Shown in pieces: positions 43,361-51,756 of a DNA stretch of 64,000 nt. Both the position numbers and the translations under genes were made by a program. The notes below the pieces were generated by a model, which did no database searches, had not been told where the DNA came from, and saw nothing but the letters and a program-made list of their open reading frames with translations. Each line of letters opens with the position of its first letter. Position 1 is the first letter of the stretch. Origin of the DNA: Paenibacillus sp. R14(2021) (GTDB taxonomy: Bacteria; Bacillota; Bacilli; Paenibacillales; Paenibacillaceae); the NCBI RefSeq assembly GCF_019431355.1, contig NZ_CP080269.1:5389001-5453000 (forward strand), in the 5' to 3' direction.

Positions 43361-44449
43361 ATGGTGAACAATAACCCGACAGCGGCAGACGTGCTGGGGG
43401 TGCCGCTCGTTCAGACGACAAGGGGCGGTACGGTTGAAAATGTGCACAGCGGTCATGCCGTGGTCGTGCGTGCGGACGGTGCGATTCTGGGACAGGCGGG
43501 GGACGCATCGATCTGGACCTATATGCGTTCCACCGCTAAGCCGGTGCAGGCTTTGCCTGCCTTGCTCGGCGGCGTGCCGGAAGCCTACGGACTGGATGAA
43601 GCGATGCTTGCACTGATGTGCGCCTCGCATCAAGGGACGGAGCCGCACATCGCCGTGCTGGAGCAGATGCTTGCGCTGACAGGCGTACGCGAGGAGCAGC
43701 TGGTGTTCGGCCCGCAGCTGCCGGCGAACCTTGAAGCCCGCGACGAGCTGCAGCGGCGCGGCGGACAGCCGCGTAAGCTGTACCATGTGTGCGCGGGCAA
43801 GCATATCGGCATGCTCGCGCTGTGCAAGCTGCGCGGATGGCCGATGGACACGTACGCGGAGCGGGAGCACCCGCTGCAGCAGGAGCTGCTGCGGACGGTC
43901 GCCGCGCTCGCGGAGCTGGAGCCGGAGGCCGTCGGGTGTGCTGTCGACGGCTGCGGCCTGCCTGTTTTTGCGCTGCCGTTATGGCGGCTGGCGCTGATTT
44001 ACGCGCGGCTCGCCGCGCATGACGGCGCCGCAGCGGGAGGCGCCCCGGGCGCCAAGCCCGCCGGCGAAGCGGCGGCGGGCAGCGCCATGGCTGCAGCGGC
44101 GGCGCGTCTCGCCGCTGCGATGCGCAGCCACCCGGCCCTTGTGGAGGGGCCGGGCCGGCTGGCAAGCGTGATGCTTGGCGATGGGAACGTGGTCGCCAAG
44201 AGCGGGGCGCAGGGCGTCTTCGTCTTCGCCCTGCAGCGGGAAGGGATTGCCGTCGCCGTCAAGCTGGCTGACGGCGGAGAGTCCGCTTGGCCGGAGGCCG
44301 TCTGCGGCATCCTGGAGCAGCTGGACCTCGGCGCGGAGCTGATCGCGCGCATCCGGCAGCATATCTCTCCAGAGATGCGCAATGATGCCGGCCAAGTCGT
44401 CGGGCAGCGCGAAGCCTGTTTGACGCTTCAGCGCTTCGACCGCGAATAG
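43361..44449 (+). CDS. Asparaginase (thermolabile / Rhizobium-type family)
   Basis: Predicted to hydrolyse asparagine to aspartate and ammonia. Residues G-G-T-V-E-N-V-H-S-G-H-A-V-V-V, Y-M-R-S-T-A-K-P-V-Q-A, A-S-H-Q-G-T-E-P-H and V-C-A-G-K-H (the S-x-x-K and C-S/A-G-K-H blocks) mark this family, which is unrelated to AnsA/AnsB. The start at ATG 43361 has AGGGGAT seven bases upstream; ATG 43343 is an alternative. 362 residues. An Ala/Gly-rich, very GC-rich stretch (about residues 222-258) looks like an insertion between two conserved blocks. Confidence 0.85.
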   Translation: MVNNNPTAADVLGVPLVQTTRGGTVENVHSGHAVVVRADGAILGQAGDASIWTYMRSTAKPVQALPALLGGVPEAYGLDEAMLALMCASHQGTEPHIAVLEQMLALTGVREEQLVFGPQLPANLEARDELQRRGGQPRKLYHVCAGKHIGMLALCKLRGWPMDTYAEREHPLQQELLRTVAALAELEPEAVGCAVDGCGLPVFALPLWRLALIYARLAAHDGAAAGGAPGAKPAGEAAAGSAMAAAAARLAAAMRSHPALVEGPGRLASVMLGDGNVVAKSGAQGVFVFALQREGIAVAVKLADGGESAWPEAVCGILEQLDLGAELIARIRQHISPEMRNDAGQVVGQREACLTLQRFDRE

Positions 44450-44470
44450 CATGGATTAGCTGAACCTGTA

Positions 44471-44512
44471 ACCCTCCAAAGCTCATGGCCGTCACGGCTG
44501 AGCGTGGAGGGT
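44471..44512 (+). terminator. Hairpin after the asparaginase gene
   Basis: ACCCTCCA-aa-GCTCA pairs with TGAGC-g-TGGAGGGT; only a short T-run follows, so it may be a weak terminator. Confidence 0.6.
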
Positions 44513-44715
44513 CATTTGCGCTGCGCCGATTTTCGCATGCAGAGGAGCTGGAGGAAGGTGGACGGGGGGATTTTACGGCTTGCCGAGCCGTGGTTCTTAC
44601 ATAAGCATGGGCTCCTTTTCCAGAAGTCCCCGTTTCAATGCGTCCTGTCTGGTGTAAATGCAAAGTAAGCACGTGCAGTACCAGCAAACACGATGTAACC
44701 GAAAGGGTGAGAGGT

Positions 44716-44877
44716 ATGTTAGGCTACGCTGTTATTTTCTTTATCATCGCATTGGTGGCAGGGATATTGGGATTTTTCACGTTGGCCTCGGCAGCCGCCG
44801 CGATCGCGAAGCTCTTGTTTGTTGTCTTCCTGATCTTGTTTATCTTATCGTTTATTTTCGGAAAAAGACGCATTTAA
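44716..44877 (+). CDS. DUF1328 small membrane protein
   Basis: 53 residues: two hydrophobic segments (about 3-22 and 28-48) with [17 protein letters not shown] between them and a short basic tail G-K-R-R-I. This is the YtjA/DUF1328 pattern, a stress-linked family of unknown mechanism. GAGAGG precedes the ATG and a strong terminator follows. Confidence 0.9.
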   Translation: MLGYAVIFFIIALVAGILGFFTLASAAAAIAKLLFVVFLILFILSFIFGKRRI

Positions 44878-44912
44878 CGTCATGCATCCCTTGCAGTCAA
44901 TCAGCTAAGACG

Positions 44913-44947
44913 AACGGAAGAGGCCTCCGCGGAGGCCTCTTCCGTTT
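44913..44947. terminator. Perfect hairpin after the DUF1328 gene
   Basis: AACGGAAGAGGCCTCC and GGAGGCCTCTTCCGTT pair over all 16 positions around GC; the trailing T-run is short. Confidence 0.75.
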
Positions 44948-45012
44948 GGGCTGGAGGGGCGTGGCGCTCCAAACCGGGCCCCGTCTTCGAAGCAGAGCAA
45001 GCCGCCCCCTGC

Positions 45013-45157
45013 TTACAGCGACATTGTAGCCTCGCCCACAGCGATCGTCGCCTCACTCACAGCGACTTCGTCGCGCCGCCCACGCCTCGCTCATGCCACG
45101 CTCATGCCTCGCTCACAGCATTTGCATCGCCTCGCTCACAGCGACTTCATCGCCTCT
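45013..45157. repeat. Degenerate tandem repeats copied from the 3' end of the AraC gene
   Basis: On the minus strand the unit GCGATGAAGTCGCTGTGAGC, which holds the last codons and stop of the AraC gene, recurs about five times with a period near 21-24 bases and growing divergence. Examples are ACAGCGACTTCGTCGC near 45059 and ACAGCATTTGCATCGCC near 45116 (plus strand). No spacer structure, so not CRISPR. Confidence 0.7.
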
Positions 45158-45993
45158 CGATACGCCGTCGGCGACTGCCCGTAGAACCGGCGGAACTGCT
45201 TGGAGAAATAGAGCGGATCCTGGAAGCCGACGGATGCCGCGATCTGCTCAATTGTGAGCTCAAGCCGCTCCCGAAGGAGCAAATGCGCCTTGTCGATCCG
45301 CAGCTTGAGCAAGAAGGTAACCGGCGTGAGGCCCGTCTGCTGCTTGAATATGCGTGACAGGTACGCCCGGTTGTAACCGAGCGTCTCCGCCATGTTTCCG
45401 ATAGAGATCGGTTCCGCGTATTGGGTGGACAAGTAGCGCAGCACTTGACTGGTCAGCGCTTCGCCGTCATCACTGCGATGCAGGGCATCTTCGCCTTCAT
45501 CCAGGAGCGTTGCCCCGAATTCGGCGAACAACAAGTGCAGGTAGCCTGCAGACCGCAGATGAGCCGTCTGGCCGCCGTGGCGGAAGGTGCGCTGCATGTT
45601 GTGAAACAGCACGCCGATTCGCGGATTACGTCCAGTATCGATTACCGGCATATGAGGATTGAAGCCGGCTTCCGCCGCGAGTCCGGCAGCTTGCTTGCCC
45701 TCGAAGGCGATCCATCGGTAACGCCAAGGGTCTCTGTGGCTTGATTCATAGCTGATCAGCTGGTCCGGGTGTATGAGGAAGGTTTGGCCGGCATGCAGCT
45801 CATGACGATTGCCGGCACATGAGAAGATACCAGATCCGGATAAGATATAATGAATCAAAAAGAAGTCGTAGACCTTGGGTCCCACCAGATGACTCGGCTT
45901 CGTCTGGCTTTCGCCGGAAAATAGGACATATAAATCACCATGTGCATTGGGCACGGGATTAGAGAGGACCGTGTAGGTTGTTTTCGGCTCCAT
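45136..45993 (-). CDS. AraC-family transcriptional regulator, likely of the gal genes
   Basis: 285 residues. An N-terminal cupin-like sensor domain (S-H-L-V-G-P-K-V-Y-D-F-F-L-I-H-Y-I-L-S-G-S-G-I-F; H-A-G-Q-T-F-L-I-H-P) is followed by two helix-turn-helix motifs: I-S-I-G-N-M-A-E-T-L-G-Y-N-R-A-Y-L-S-R-I-F-K and I-E-Q-I-A-A-S-V-G-F-Q-D-P-L-Y-F-S-K-Q-F. The ATG at 45993 has GGAGGT 11 bases upstream; the Cys-rich extension to 46116 is unlikely. It is divergent from galK, and a perfect 17-bp palindrome lies between them, so it probably senses galactose or a galactoside and activates galKET. Confidence 0.88.
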   Translation of the reverse strand: MEPKTTYTVLSNPVPNAHGDLYVLFSGESQTKPSHLVGPKVYDFFLIHYILSGSGIFSCAGNRHELHAGQTFLIHPDQLISYESSHRDPWRYRWIAFEGKQAAGLAAEAGFNPHMPVIDTGRNPRIGVLFHNMQRTFRHGGQTAHLRSAGYLHLLFAEFGATLLDEGEDALHRSDDGEALTSQVLRYLSTQYAEPISIGNMAETLGYNRAYLSRIFKQQTGLTPVTFLLKLRIDKAHLLLRERLELTIEQIAASVGFQDPLYFSKQFRRFYGQSPTAYREAMKSL

Positions 45994-46083
45994 GGGAGGG
46001 AAACACCTCCGTTTCTTAGTCGCACAGTTACAGCAATTGTAGCATACCCCGCTGCCCAGGTTCGACATGACGTCACATAATTC

Positions 46084-46100
46084 CATGTGAAGTTCACATG
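46084..46100. promoter_or_regulatory. Perfect palindrome between AraC regulator and galK
   Basis: CATGTGAA-G-TTCACATG: two perfect 8-bp arms. A TATACT (-10, 46129-46134) with only a poor -35 (TTCGTT) follows toward galK, consistent with an activator binding site. Confidence 0.6.
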
Positions 46101-46181
46101 ATGCCATTTCGTTCACTGCCGCATTCGGCTATACTGAACCTAGCACAAACAACTACAATAAGACGAAAGTGGTGTGGCATA

Positions 46182-47354
46182 ATGGCTAACCTCCATGAAT
46201 TGACGCAACGATTTCTGAGTGTATATGGCGAATCGCATGAACAAATTTCTATTTTTCACGCACCTGGCCGGGTCAACCTGATCGGCGAGCATACGGATTA
46301 CAATGGCGGCTACGTGTTTCCCGCTGCGCTGACATTCGGTACGACGCTGCTGATACGCAAGCGCGACGACAATCAGCTCGGTCTCGCATCGACGAACTTC
46401 GACGAGCATAAGCATCTGCCGATTTCCCCGATCGTCTACGATGAGGCGGATGACTGGATGAACTATCCGAAGGGGATCGTGAACGAGCTGCAGCAGCGCG
46501 GCACGGTGTTCGAGAACGGCTATGATCTGCTTTTCCACGGTGAAATCCCGAATGGCGCGGGCCTGTCTTCCTCGGCTTCTATCGAAGTCGTTACCGCATA
46601 CGGTCTGCTCACGATGGCGGGTTACCCGATTGACACGGTGCAAATCGCGCTGCTGTCCCAGAAATCCGAGAATGAATTCAACGGTGTGCAGTGCGGTATC
46701 ATGGATCAATTCGCGGTGGCGAACGGCAAGAAGGACCACGCGATTCTGCTGATGTGCGACACGCTGGAATACGACCTGGTGCCGTTCAACTCCGGCGACT
46801 ATCAGCTGGTAATCGGCAACACGAACAAACGCCGCGGCTTGGTGGATTCCAAGTACAACGAGCGCCGCAGCCAATGCGAGCAGGCGGTACAGGATCTGAA
46901 AGCGGCTTTCCCGGAGCTTACGCTCCTCGGCCAGTTATCGCTTGAGGATTTCAATGCGAACAAGCACCTCATCAAGGACGAAATCGTTCGCAAACGCGCC
47001 GAGCATGTCGTCGAAGAAATCGACCGCGTGCTGCAATCCATGAAGGTACTCCAAACGAACGATCTTGCAGCATTCGGGCAGCTGATGAACGCATCGCATG
47101 ACTCGCTCCGCGATTTGTATGAAGTAACGGGAGATGAGCTTGATGCCATGGTAGCCGCGGCGCGTCAGGTTAAAGGCGTACTGGGCTCCCGGATGACAGG
47201 CGCCGGCTTCGGCGGCTGCACGGTGTCGCTCGTTCATAAAGACAGCATCGAGACGTTCAAGTCCGAGGTTGGACGCAATTATACGGCAGCTACAGGCTTA
47301 ACCCCGGATTTCTACGTCTGCACGATCGGCAACGGCGTAGAGCGATTGGTTTAA
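46182..47354 (+). CDS. galK: Galactokinase
   Basis: Phosphorylates galactose to galactose-1-phosphate, first step of the Leloir pathway. P-G-R-V-N-L-I-G-E-H-T-D-Y-N-G-G-Y-V (about 28-45) is the galactokinase signature and G-A-G-L-S-S-S-A-S near 122 the GHMP ATP loop. 390 residues from ATG 46182; the earlier frame extension runs through the promoter. Followed after 31 bases by galE in one operon. Confidence 0.96.
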   Translation: MANLHELTQRFLSVYGESHEQISIFHAPGRVNLIGEHTDYNGGYVFPAALTFGTTLLIRKRDDNQLGLASTNFDEHKHLPISPIVYDEADDWMNYPKGIVNELQQRGTVFENGYDLLFHGEIPNGAGLSSSASIEVVTAYGLLTMAGYPIDTVQIALLSQKSENEFNGVQCGIMDQFAVANGKKDHAILLMCDTLEYDLVPFNSGDYQLVIGNTNKRRGLVDSKYNERRSQCEQAVQDLKAAFPELTLLGQLSLEDFNANKHLIKDEIVRKRAEHVVEEIDRVLQSMKVLQTNDLAAFGQLMNASHDSLRDLYEVTGDELDAMVAAARQVKGVLGSRMTGAGFGGCTVSLVHKDSIETFKSEVGRNYTAATGLTPDFYVCTIGNGVERLV

Positions 47355-47385
47355 ATAGTTTCATAACTAAAGGAGGAGAACAACC

Positions 47386-48375
47386 ATGGCAGTACTCGTA
47401 ACCGGAGGAGCGGGCTATATCGGCTCGCACGCAGTAGCGGCGCTCATCGAGCGCGGCGAAGAGATCGTCATCGTCGATAACCTGCAGCAGGGACATAAGG
47501 ATGCGGTGCTTGGCGGCAAATTGTACGTCGGCGATCTGCGCGACGCCGAGTTTCTTGATACGGTGTTCGGCGAGAACAGCATTGACGCGGTCATCCATTT
47601 CGCGGCGAATTCGCTTGTCGGTGAAAGCATGAAGGATCCCGGCAAATATTATCACAACAATGTCTACGGCACGCTTTGCCTGCTCGAGAAGATGAACCAG
47701 TACGGCGTGAAGCGGATTGTCTTCTCGTCGACGGCAGCCACGTACGGCGAACCGGAATCGATTCCGATTCGTGAGGATGACCGTACGCTGCCAACGAACA
47801 CGTACGGCGAGACGAAGCTTGCGATGGAGAAAATGATGAAATGGTTCGACGTCGCCTATGAGCTTAAATACGTGTCGCTGCGGTATTTCAACGCGGCTGG
47901 CGCGCATGCAAGCGGCCGGATCGGCGAAGATCACAATCCGGAGACGCATCTGGTGCCGCTTGTGCTCCAAACCGCGCTCGGCCAGCGCAAGCACATTTCG
48001 ATCTTCGGCGATGATTATGCGACAGAAGACGGCACATGCATCCGCGATTACATTCATGTAAGCGATCTGGCGGACGCACATGTGCTGGCAGTAGACCGGC
48101 TGCGTAAGGGCGGCGAGAGCGCCGTGTATAATTTGGGCAACGGAACCGGCTTCTCCGTGAAGCAGGTCATCGATATTGCCCGCCAAGTGACGGGCCGCGA
48201 AATTCCGGCCGTGATGGAAGCGCGCCGCGCCGGAGACCCGGCCGTGCTTGTCGCTTCTTCCGACCGTGCCCGCACGGAGCTCGGCTGGAACCCGACCCGC
48301 AACAAGCTGGAAGACATCATCGGCAGCGCGTGGGCGTGGCATCAGAGCAACCCAAGCGGATACAACAAGCAATAG
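47386..48375 (+). CDS. galE: UDP-glucose 4-epimerase
   Basis: Interconverts UDP-galactose and UDP-glucose. T-G-G-A-G-Y-I-G-S-H at 6-15 binds NAD, S-S-T-A-A-T-Y-G holds the catalytic Ser and T-Y-G-E-T-K the Y-x3-K pair; N-L-G-N-G-T-G-F-S-V near 250 is typical GalE. 329 residues. AAAGGAGG ribosome site. It could also supply UDP-galactose to EPS synthesis. Confidence 0.96.
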   Translation: MAVLVTGGAGYIGSHAVAALIERGEEIVIVDNLQQGHKDAVLGGKLYVGDLRDAEFLDTVFGENSIDAVIHFAANSLVGESMKDPGKYYHNNVYGTLCLLEKMNQYGVKRIVFSSTAATYGEPESIPIREDDRTLPTNTYGETKLAMEKMMKWFDVAYELKYVSLRYFNAAGAHASGRIGEDHNPETHLVPLVLQTALGQRKHISIFGDDYATEDGTCIRDYIHVSDLADAHVLAVDRLRKGGESAVYNLGNGTGFSVKQVIDIARQVTGREIPAVMEARRAGDPAVLVASSDRARTELGWNPTRNKLEDIIGSAWAWHQSNPSGYNKQ

Positions 48376-48414
48376 GGCTGCAGCCACGCCGCAGCAGAAG
48401 GAGCATTGACCTAC

Positions 48415-49995
48415 ATGACAAACCAACATACGCCCGGCTCGGAAGACGTGCTGCTGCTAATCGAACGGCTTGTTCAGTTTGCCGCGCAGCGCGGGATGAT
48501 CGAGCCTCCGCTGGATATGTACGCATCTCGTAATGCGCTGATCGATCTGTTCGGCTTCACCGAAGCCTACGCCGGAGAAGTGCCGGAAGAACGGCTCGAC
48601 AGCCCGGCTGCGCTGCTGGAGCCGCTGCTTGATTACGGCGCGTCCATCGGCCTTATCACGGATAATACGACGACCTTCCGCGATCTGCTGGACGCCCGCA
48701 TCATGGGACTGCTCATGCCGCGCCCGTCGGAGGCGGCGGCGCAGTTCCGTCGTACGGCGGAAAGCGAAGGAATCGCGAAGGCGACCGATGCGTTCTACCG
48801 GCTCAGCATCGATTCCAACTACATCCGCATGGACCGCATCGCGAAGAATCAATACTGGCAGCAGCCGACGGATTACGGCAAGCTTGAAATCACCGTCAAC
48901 CTCTCTAAGCCGGAGAAGGATCCGAAGGAAATCGCCCTGCTCAAGACGATGGCGCCGAGCAATTATCCGAAATGCCTGCTCTGCGCGGACAATGTCGGCT
49001 ACGCTGGCCGCGCGGACCATCCGGGACGCCAAAACCTGCGCGTTGTGCCGCTGGAGCTGCAGGGCGAAACCTGGTACTTCCAGTACTCGCCTTACGTGTA
49101 TTACAACGAGCACAGCATTGTCTTTCACGGCAAGCATGTACCGATGCGGATTACGCACGCCACCTTCGCTCGCCTGCTTGATTTCGTAGACGCCTTCCCG
49201 CACTATTTCATCGGCTCCAATGCGGATCTGCCGATTGTCGGCGGCTCGATTCTGAACCATGATCACTTTCAAGCCGGCCGCCATGTGTTTCCCATGGAGA
49301 CGGCTGCTGCCGAGCAGACCTTCGTTCATCCATCGTCCAGCGGCCTGACGTACAGCATCGTCGCATGGCCGATGAGCGTCGTGCGCGTGAACGGCAGCGA
49401 CAAGGCGGAGGTGCTGAAGGCAGCAGGTGCAATCTTGGATGCTTGGCGCGCTTACAGCGATCCGGAAGCGGACGTCTATGCTTTTACGGAGAAAGACGGC
49501 GAACAGGTGCCGCATAACACGATTACGCCGATTGCCCGGCTACGCGAAGGCGGCGGATATGAGCTGGATCTCGTTCTCCGCAACAACCGGACAAGCGAAG
49601 AGCATCCGGATGGCATCTTCCATCCGCATCAGCATCTGCATCACATCAAGAAAGAAAATATCGGCTTGATCGAGGTTATGGGACTGGCGGTTCTCCCGGG
49701 CCGGCTCAAAACCGAGCTGGAAGAGATCGCTTCGCTCCTTACAGGTGGGACGGCGCTTGACCAGGCTTCGCTTCTTAACGGTCCGCTGGGCAAACATGCC
49801 GAGTGGATCGGCGGGCTGGCTGAGGAACACGGCACGTCATTGACGCGCGATCAGGCGGAGTCGCTGCTGCGCGATGAAGTCGGACGCAAGTTTCTGGACG
49901 TGCTGGGGGATGCCGGCGTATACAAGCGTACGGCAGCCGGCCAAGAAGCGTTCGCGCGTTTCTTGACATCGCTCGGCCTCGTTCCGCTCAAATAA
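48415..49995 (+). CDS. galT: Galactose-1-phosphate uridylyltransferase (class II, GalT2)
   Basis: Exchanges UMP between UDP-glucose and galactose-1-phosphate. The 526-residue length and sequence match the Firmicute GalT2 class, not the shorter HPH-type enzyme: C-L-L-C-A-D-N-V-G-Y-A-G-R, N-E-H-S-I-V-F, and G-G-S-I-L-N-H-D-H-F-Q-A-G-R-H, whose H-x-H carries the uridylylated histidine. ATG 48415 has AAGGAG 11 bases upstream. Last gene of galKET; a terminator follows. Confidence 0.95.
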   Translation: MTNQHTPGSEDVLLLIERLVQFAAQRGMIEPPLDMYASRNALIDLFGFTEAYAGEVPEERLDSPAALLEPLLDYGASIGLITDNTTTFRDLLDARIMGLLMPRPSEAAAQFRRTAESEGIAKATDAFYRLSIDSNYIRMDRIAKNQYWQQPTDYGKLEITVNLSKPEKDPKEIALLKTMAPSNYPKCLLCADNVGYAGRADHPGRQNLRVVPLELQGETWYFQYSPYVYYNEHSIVFHGKHVPMRITHATFARLLDFVDAFPHYFIGSNADLPIVGGSILNHDHFQAGRHVFPMETAAAEQTFVHPSSSGLTYSIVAWPMSVVRVNGSDKAEVLKAAGAILDAWRAYSDPEADVYAFTEKDGEQVPHNTITPIARLREGGGYELDLVLRNNRTSEEHPDGIFHPHQHLHHIKKENIGLIEVMGLAVLPGRLKTELEEIASLLTGGTALDQASLLNGPLGKHAEWIGGLAEEHGTSLTRDQAESLLRDEVGRKFLDVLGDAGVYKRTAAGQEAFARFLTSLGLVPLK

Positions 49996-50010
49996 TTGCG
50001 TTTAAAACAG

Positions 50011-50048
50011 GCTGTTCGAAAGTCATTATGGCTTTCGAACAGCTTTTT
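50011..50048 (+). terminator. Terminator of galKET
   Basis: GCTGTTCGAAAG pairs perfectly with CTTTCGAACAGC, followed by TTTTTATT. Confidence 0.9.
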
Positions 50049-50179
50049 ATTGTTGTCAGCCGAATAAATGTGATATCCAACAAAATAATTGGAATATTTT
50101 TATATTAAAAAAAGGAAAAATGAATGTTATGGCGAAAATAATTTAGATAAGTTATTTCCAGATCCGGGGGGACGATGAA

Positions 50180-50641
50180 ATGCCGCAGCCTATAATACCA
50201 ATTGATGAATTTCTTGCATTATCGACCGACGAGCAGGTCGAGAAGCTGAAGCAGTGGAAGATGGATTACACCTTGAAAGATATCCGCGATGCCTGGGGCT
50301 TCAAGCATTCCGCGCAGTACTACATGCTGCTTAAGAAGCTCCGCATTTACGAGCGCGTCGTGAACAAATCCGACAAATTCTCGCCGGAGCAGCTGCTCTC
50401 CTCGCGCCATGGCGCGGAAGTGTATACGTCGGCCGCAAATGCGGTCATTGACCGCGCTGCGCCCGCGGATCAGTTCGGCTATGAGCTTAATGTCACGCTG
50501 AGCGGTCCGGAGCTTGCTGAGAAGCTGGATCGTCTTGCGCATTTTCTCCGCGGCGAGCATAAGGCTGTAACAGTGAAATTATCCATCTTTGCGTCCAAAG
50601 GGGTTATGGCTCCGACTGAAGCAGAAGAGGAAGACAACTAA
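50180..50641 (+). CDS. Hypothetical protein (153 aa)
   Basis: Starts at an ATG with GGGGGGA upstream. The N-terminal half looks like a small DNA-binding-like helical domain (L-K-D-I-R-D-A-W-G-F-K-H-S-A-Q-Y-Y-M-L-L-K-K-L) and the C-terminal half a beta-helical fold (Y-E-L-N-V-T-L-S-G-P-E-L-A-E-K-L-D-R-L), ending in an acidic tail. I cannot name a family. It is monocistronic with a terminator. A regulator role is a guess from the helix-turn-helix-like pattern. Confidence 0.8.
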   Translation: MPQPIIPIDEFLALSTDEQVEKLKQWKMDYTLKDIRDAWGFKHSAQYYMLLKKLRIYERVVNKSDKFSPEQLLSSRHGAEVYTSAANAVIDRAAPADQFGYELNVTLSGPELAEKLDRLAHFLRGEHKAVTVKLSIFASKGVMAPTEAEEEDN

Positions 50642-50703
50642 CAAAGTACACCGGTTACATCCAATTAGTCTTGTCATATTATTCAAAAATGTGGAAAAAA
50701 AAT

Positions 50704-50734
50704 AAACCCGAACGTATCGAGCGTTCGGGTTTTT
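50704..50734. terminator. Bidirectional terminator
   Basis: AAACCCGAACG and CGTTCGGGTTT pair perfectly and are followed by TT on the + strand, with AAAAAAAATAAA before the stem. Confidence 0.92.
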
Positions 50735-50791
50735 ATGATCATTTATTGTCATAACTTGTTATTAAATGGAAGACTCAATGAGCATAAATGA

Positions 50792-51016
50792 TTATACCCG
50801 CAGTTGGCCAAGCTCCGATACGATGGCTTCTACTTCGCTGATGCTGAATTTATCCTTGCCGGCCACGATTTCGTAGACATCTCTCAAATCCTCGTATTTG
50901 TCCAGGCTGAAATTGGATGCCTGCATGGCAGCGCCGGAAGCCATGCGCAGCTTCGTCTTAATTTCCTCGATCATATAGGCAATATTCTCTTGATTCGGTT
51001 CCTCTAAATTTCTCAT
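50792..51016 (-). CDS. DUF1128 (YfkK-like) protein
   Basis: 74 residues: N-Q-E-N-I-A-Y-M-I-E-E-I-K-T-K-L-R-M, then N-F-S-L-D-K-Y-E-D-L-R-D-V-Y-E-I-V and F-S-I-S-E-V-E-A-I-V-S-E-L-G-Q-L-R, matching the DUF1128 family of Bacillales, function unknown. ATG 51016 with AAGGAG upstream; the long frame to 51286 is antisense to the next gene. Confidence 0.9.
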   Translation of the reverse strand: MRNLEEPNQENIAYMIEEIKTKLRMASGAAMQASNFSLDKYEDLRDVYEIVAGKDKFSISEVEAIVSELGQLRV

Positions 51017-51162
51017 TGCGAACGCTCCTTCTTTACCCGTTTGATTGTTCGTATTGTAACATGACAAGCGGCAGACCGCTACTTTCAGGACGCAGTCTAT
51101 TTGAAGCGGGACTTCGATTTGGGTACAATGAGGACAGTAATACAGGGGAGGCAGTTCGAAGC

Positions 51163-51735
51163 ATGGGCAACCGGGCAAAGGCGCGCAGGGCGCGAACCGC
51201 GGATACGGTGTCCCGGCAGCGGGTGGAAGCGGAAGGGCTGGCTGTTTTTCTGAAGCAGTTAGCTGCGCTCGAACCTGATCCCGCACGAATCGGATTTATT
51301 TGCATCGGCACCGATTGTTCGACCGGTGATTCCTATGGACCGCTGGTCGGAAGCTTGCTTGCGCAGGCCGGCTGGCGGGTTGTTATCGGTACACTGGAGC
51401 AGCCCTGCGACTCGGATCGTTACGAAGCTATGAAGGCGGGGATTCCGGAGGGGCTGACGACAATAGCAATAGATGCATGCTTGGGTAAGAAAGAAGAGAA
51501 GCCGGGCTATATCGTCGGCGAAGGCCCGCTCTATCCGGGACATGCGCTCGGCAAGAGATTGGGGCCGGCCGGTGATTACAGCATTGCCGGTATTGTAGGC
51601 CGGGCGGGCGTGAAGCCCTACTGGACGATTCAGCACGCCTCGTTATATGAAGCGATGGGCATGGCCCGCGATACGGCGGCTGCCATTCAAGCCGCGTGGC
51701 ATATGCCGGCCGTTCATGCGATTTATTTACGCTAA
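51163..51735 (+). CDS. yyaC: Spore protein YyaC-like (GPR-related fold)
   Basis: 190 residues. F-I-C-I-G-T-D-C-S-T-G-D-S-Y-G-P-L-V-G-S, A-I-D-A-C-L-G and G-P-L-Y-P-G-H-A-L-G-K-R-L are the conserved blocks of YyaC, a sporulation protein related to the germination protease fold. It starts at ATG 51163, after GGGGAGG. It supports an endospore-forming host. Divergent from the DUF1128 gene. Confidence 0.87.
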   Translation: MGNRAKARRARTADTVSRQRVEAEGLAVFLKQLAALEPDPARIGFICIGTDCSTGDSYGPLVGSLLAQAGWRVVIGTLEQPCDSDRYEAMKAGIPEGLTTIAIDACLGKKEEKPGYIVGEGPLYPGHALGKRLGPAGDYSIAGIVGRAGVKPYWTIQHASLYEAMGMARDTAAAIQAAWHMPAVHAIYLR

Positions 51736-51756
51736 AACAGAAGGGAAGTGGTATGC

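Noticed and set aside
45013..45157. Repeats resembling a CRISPR array
   Set aside because: Units are directly tandem, degenerate and derived from the adjacent gene end; there are no spacers and no cas genes.
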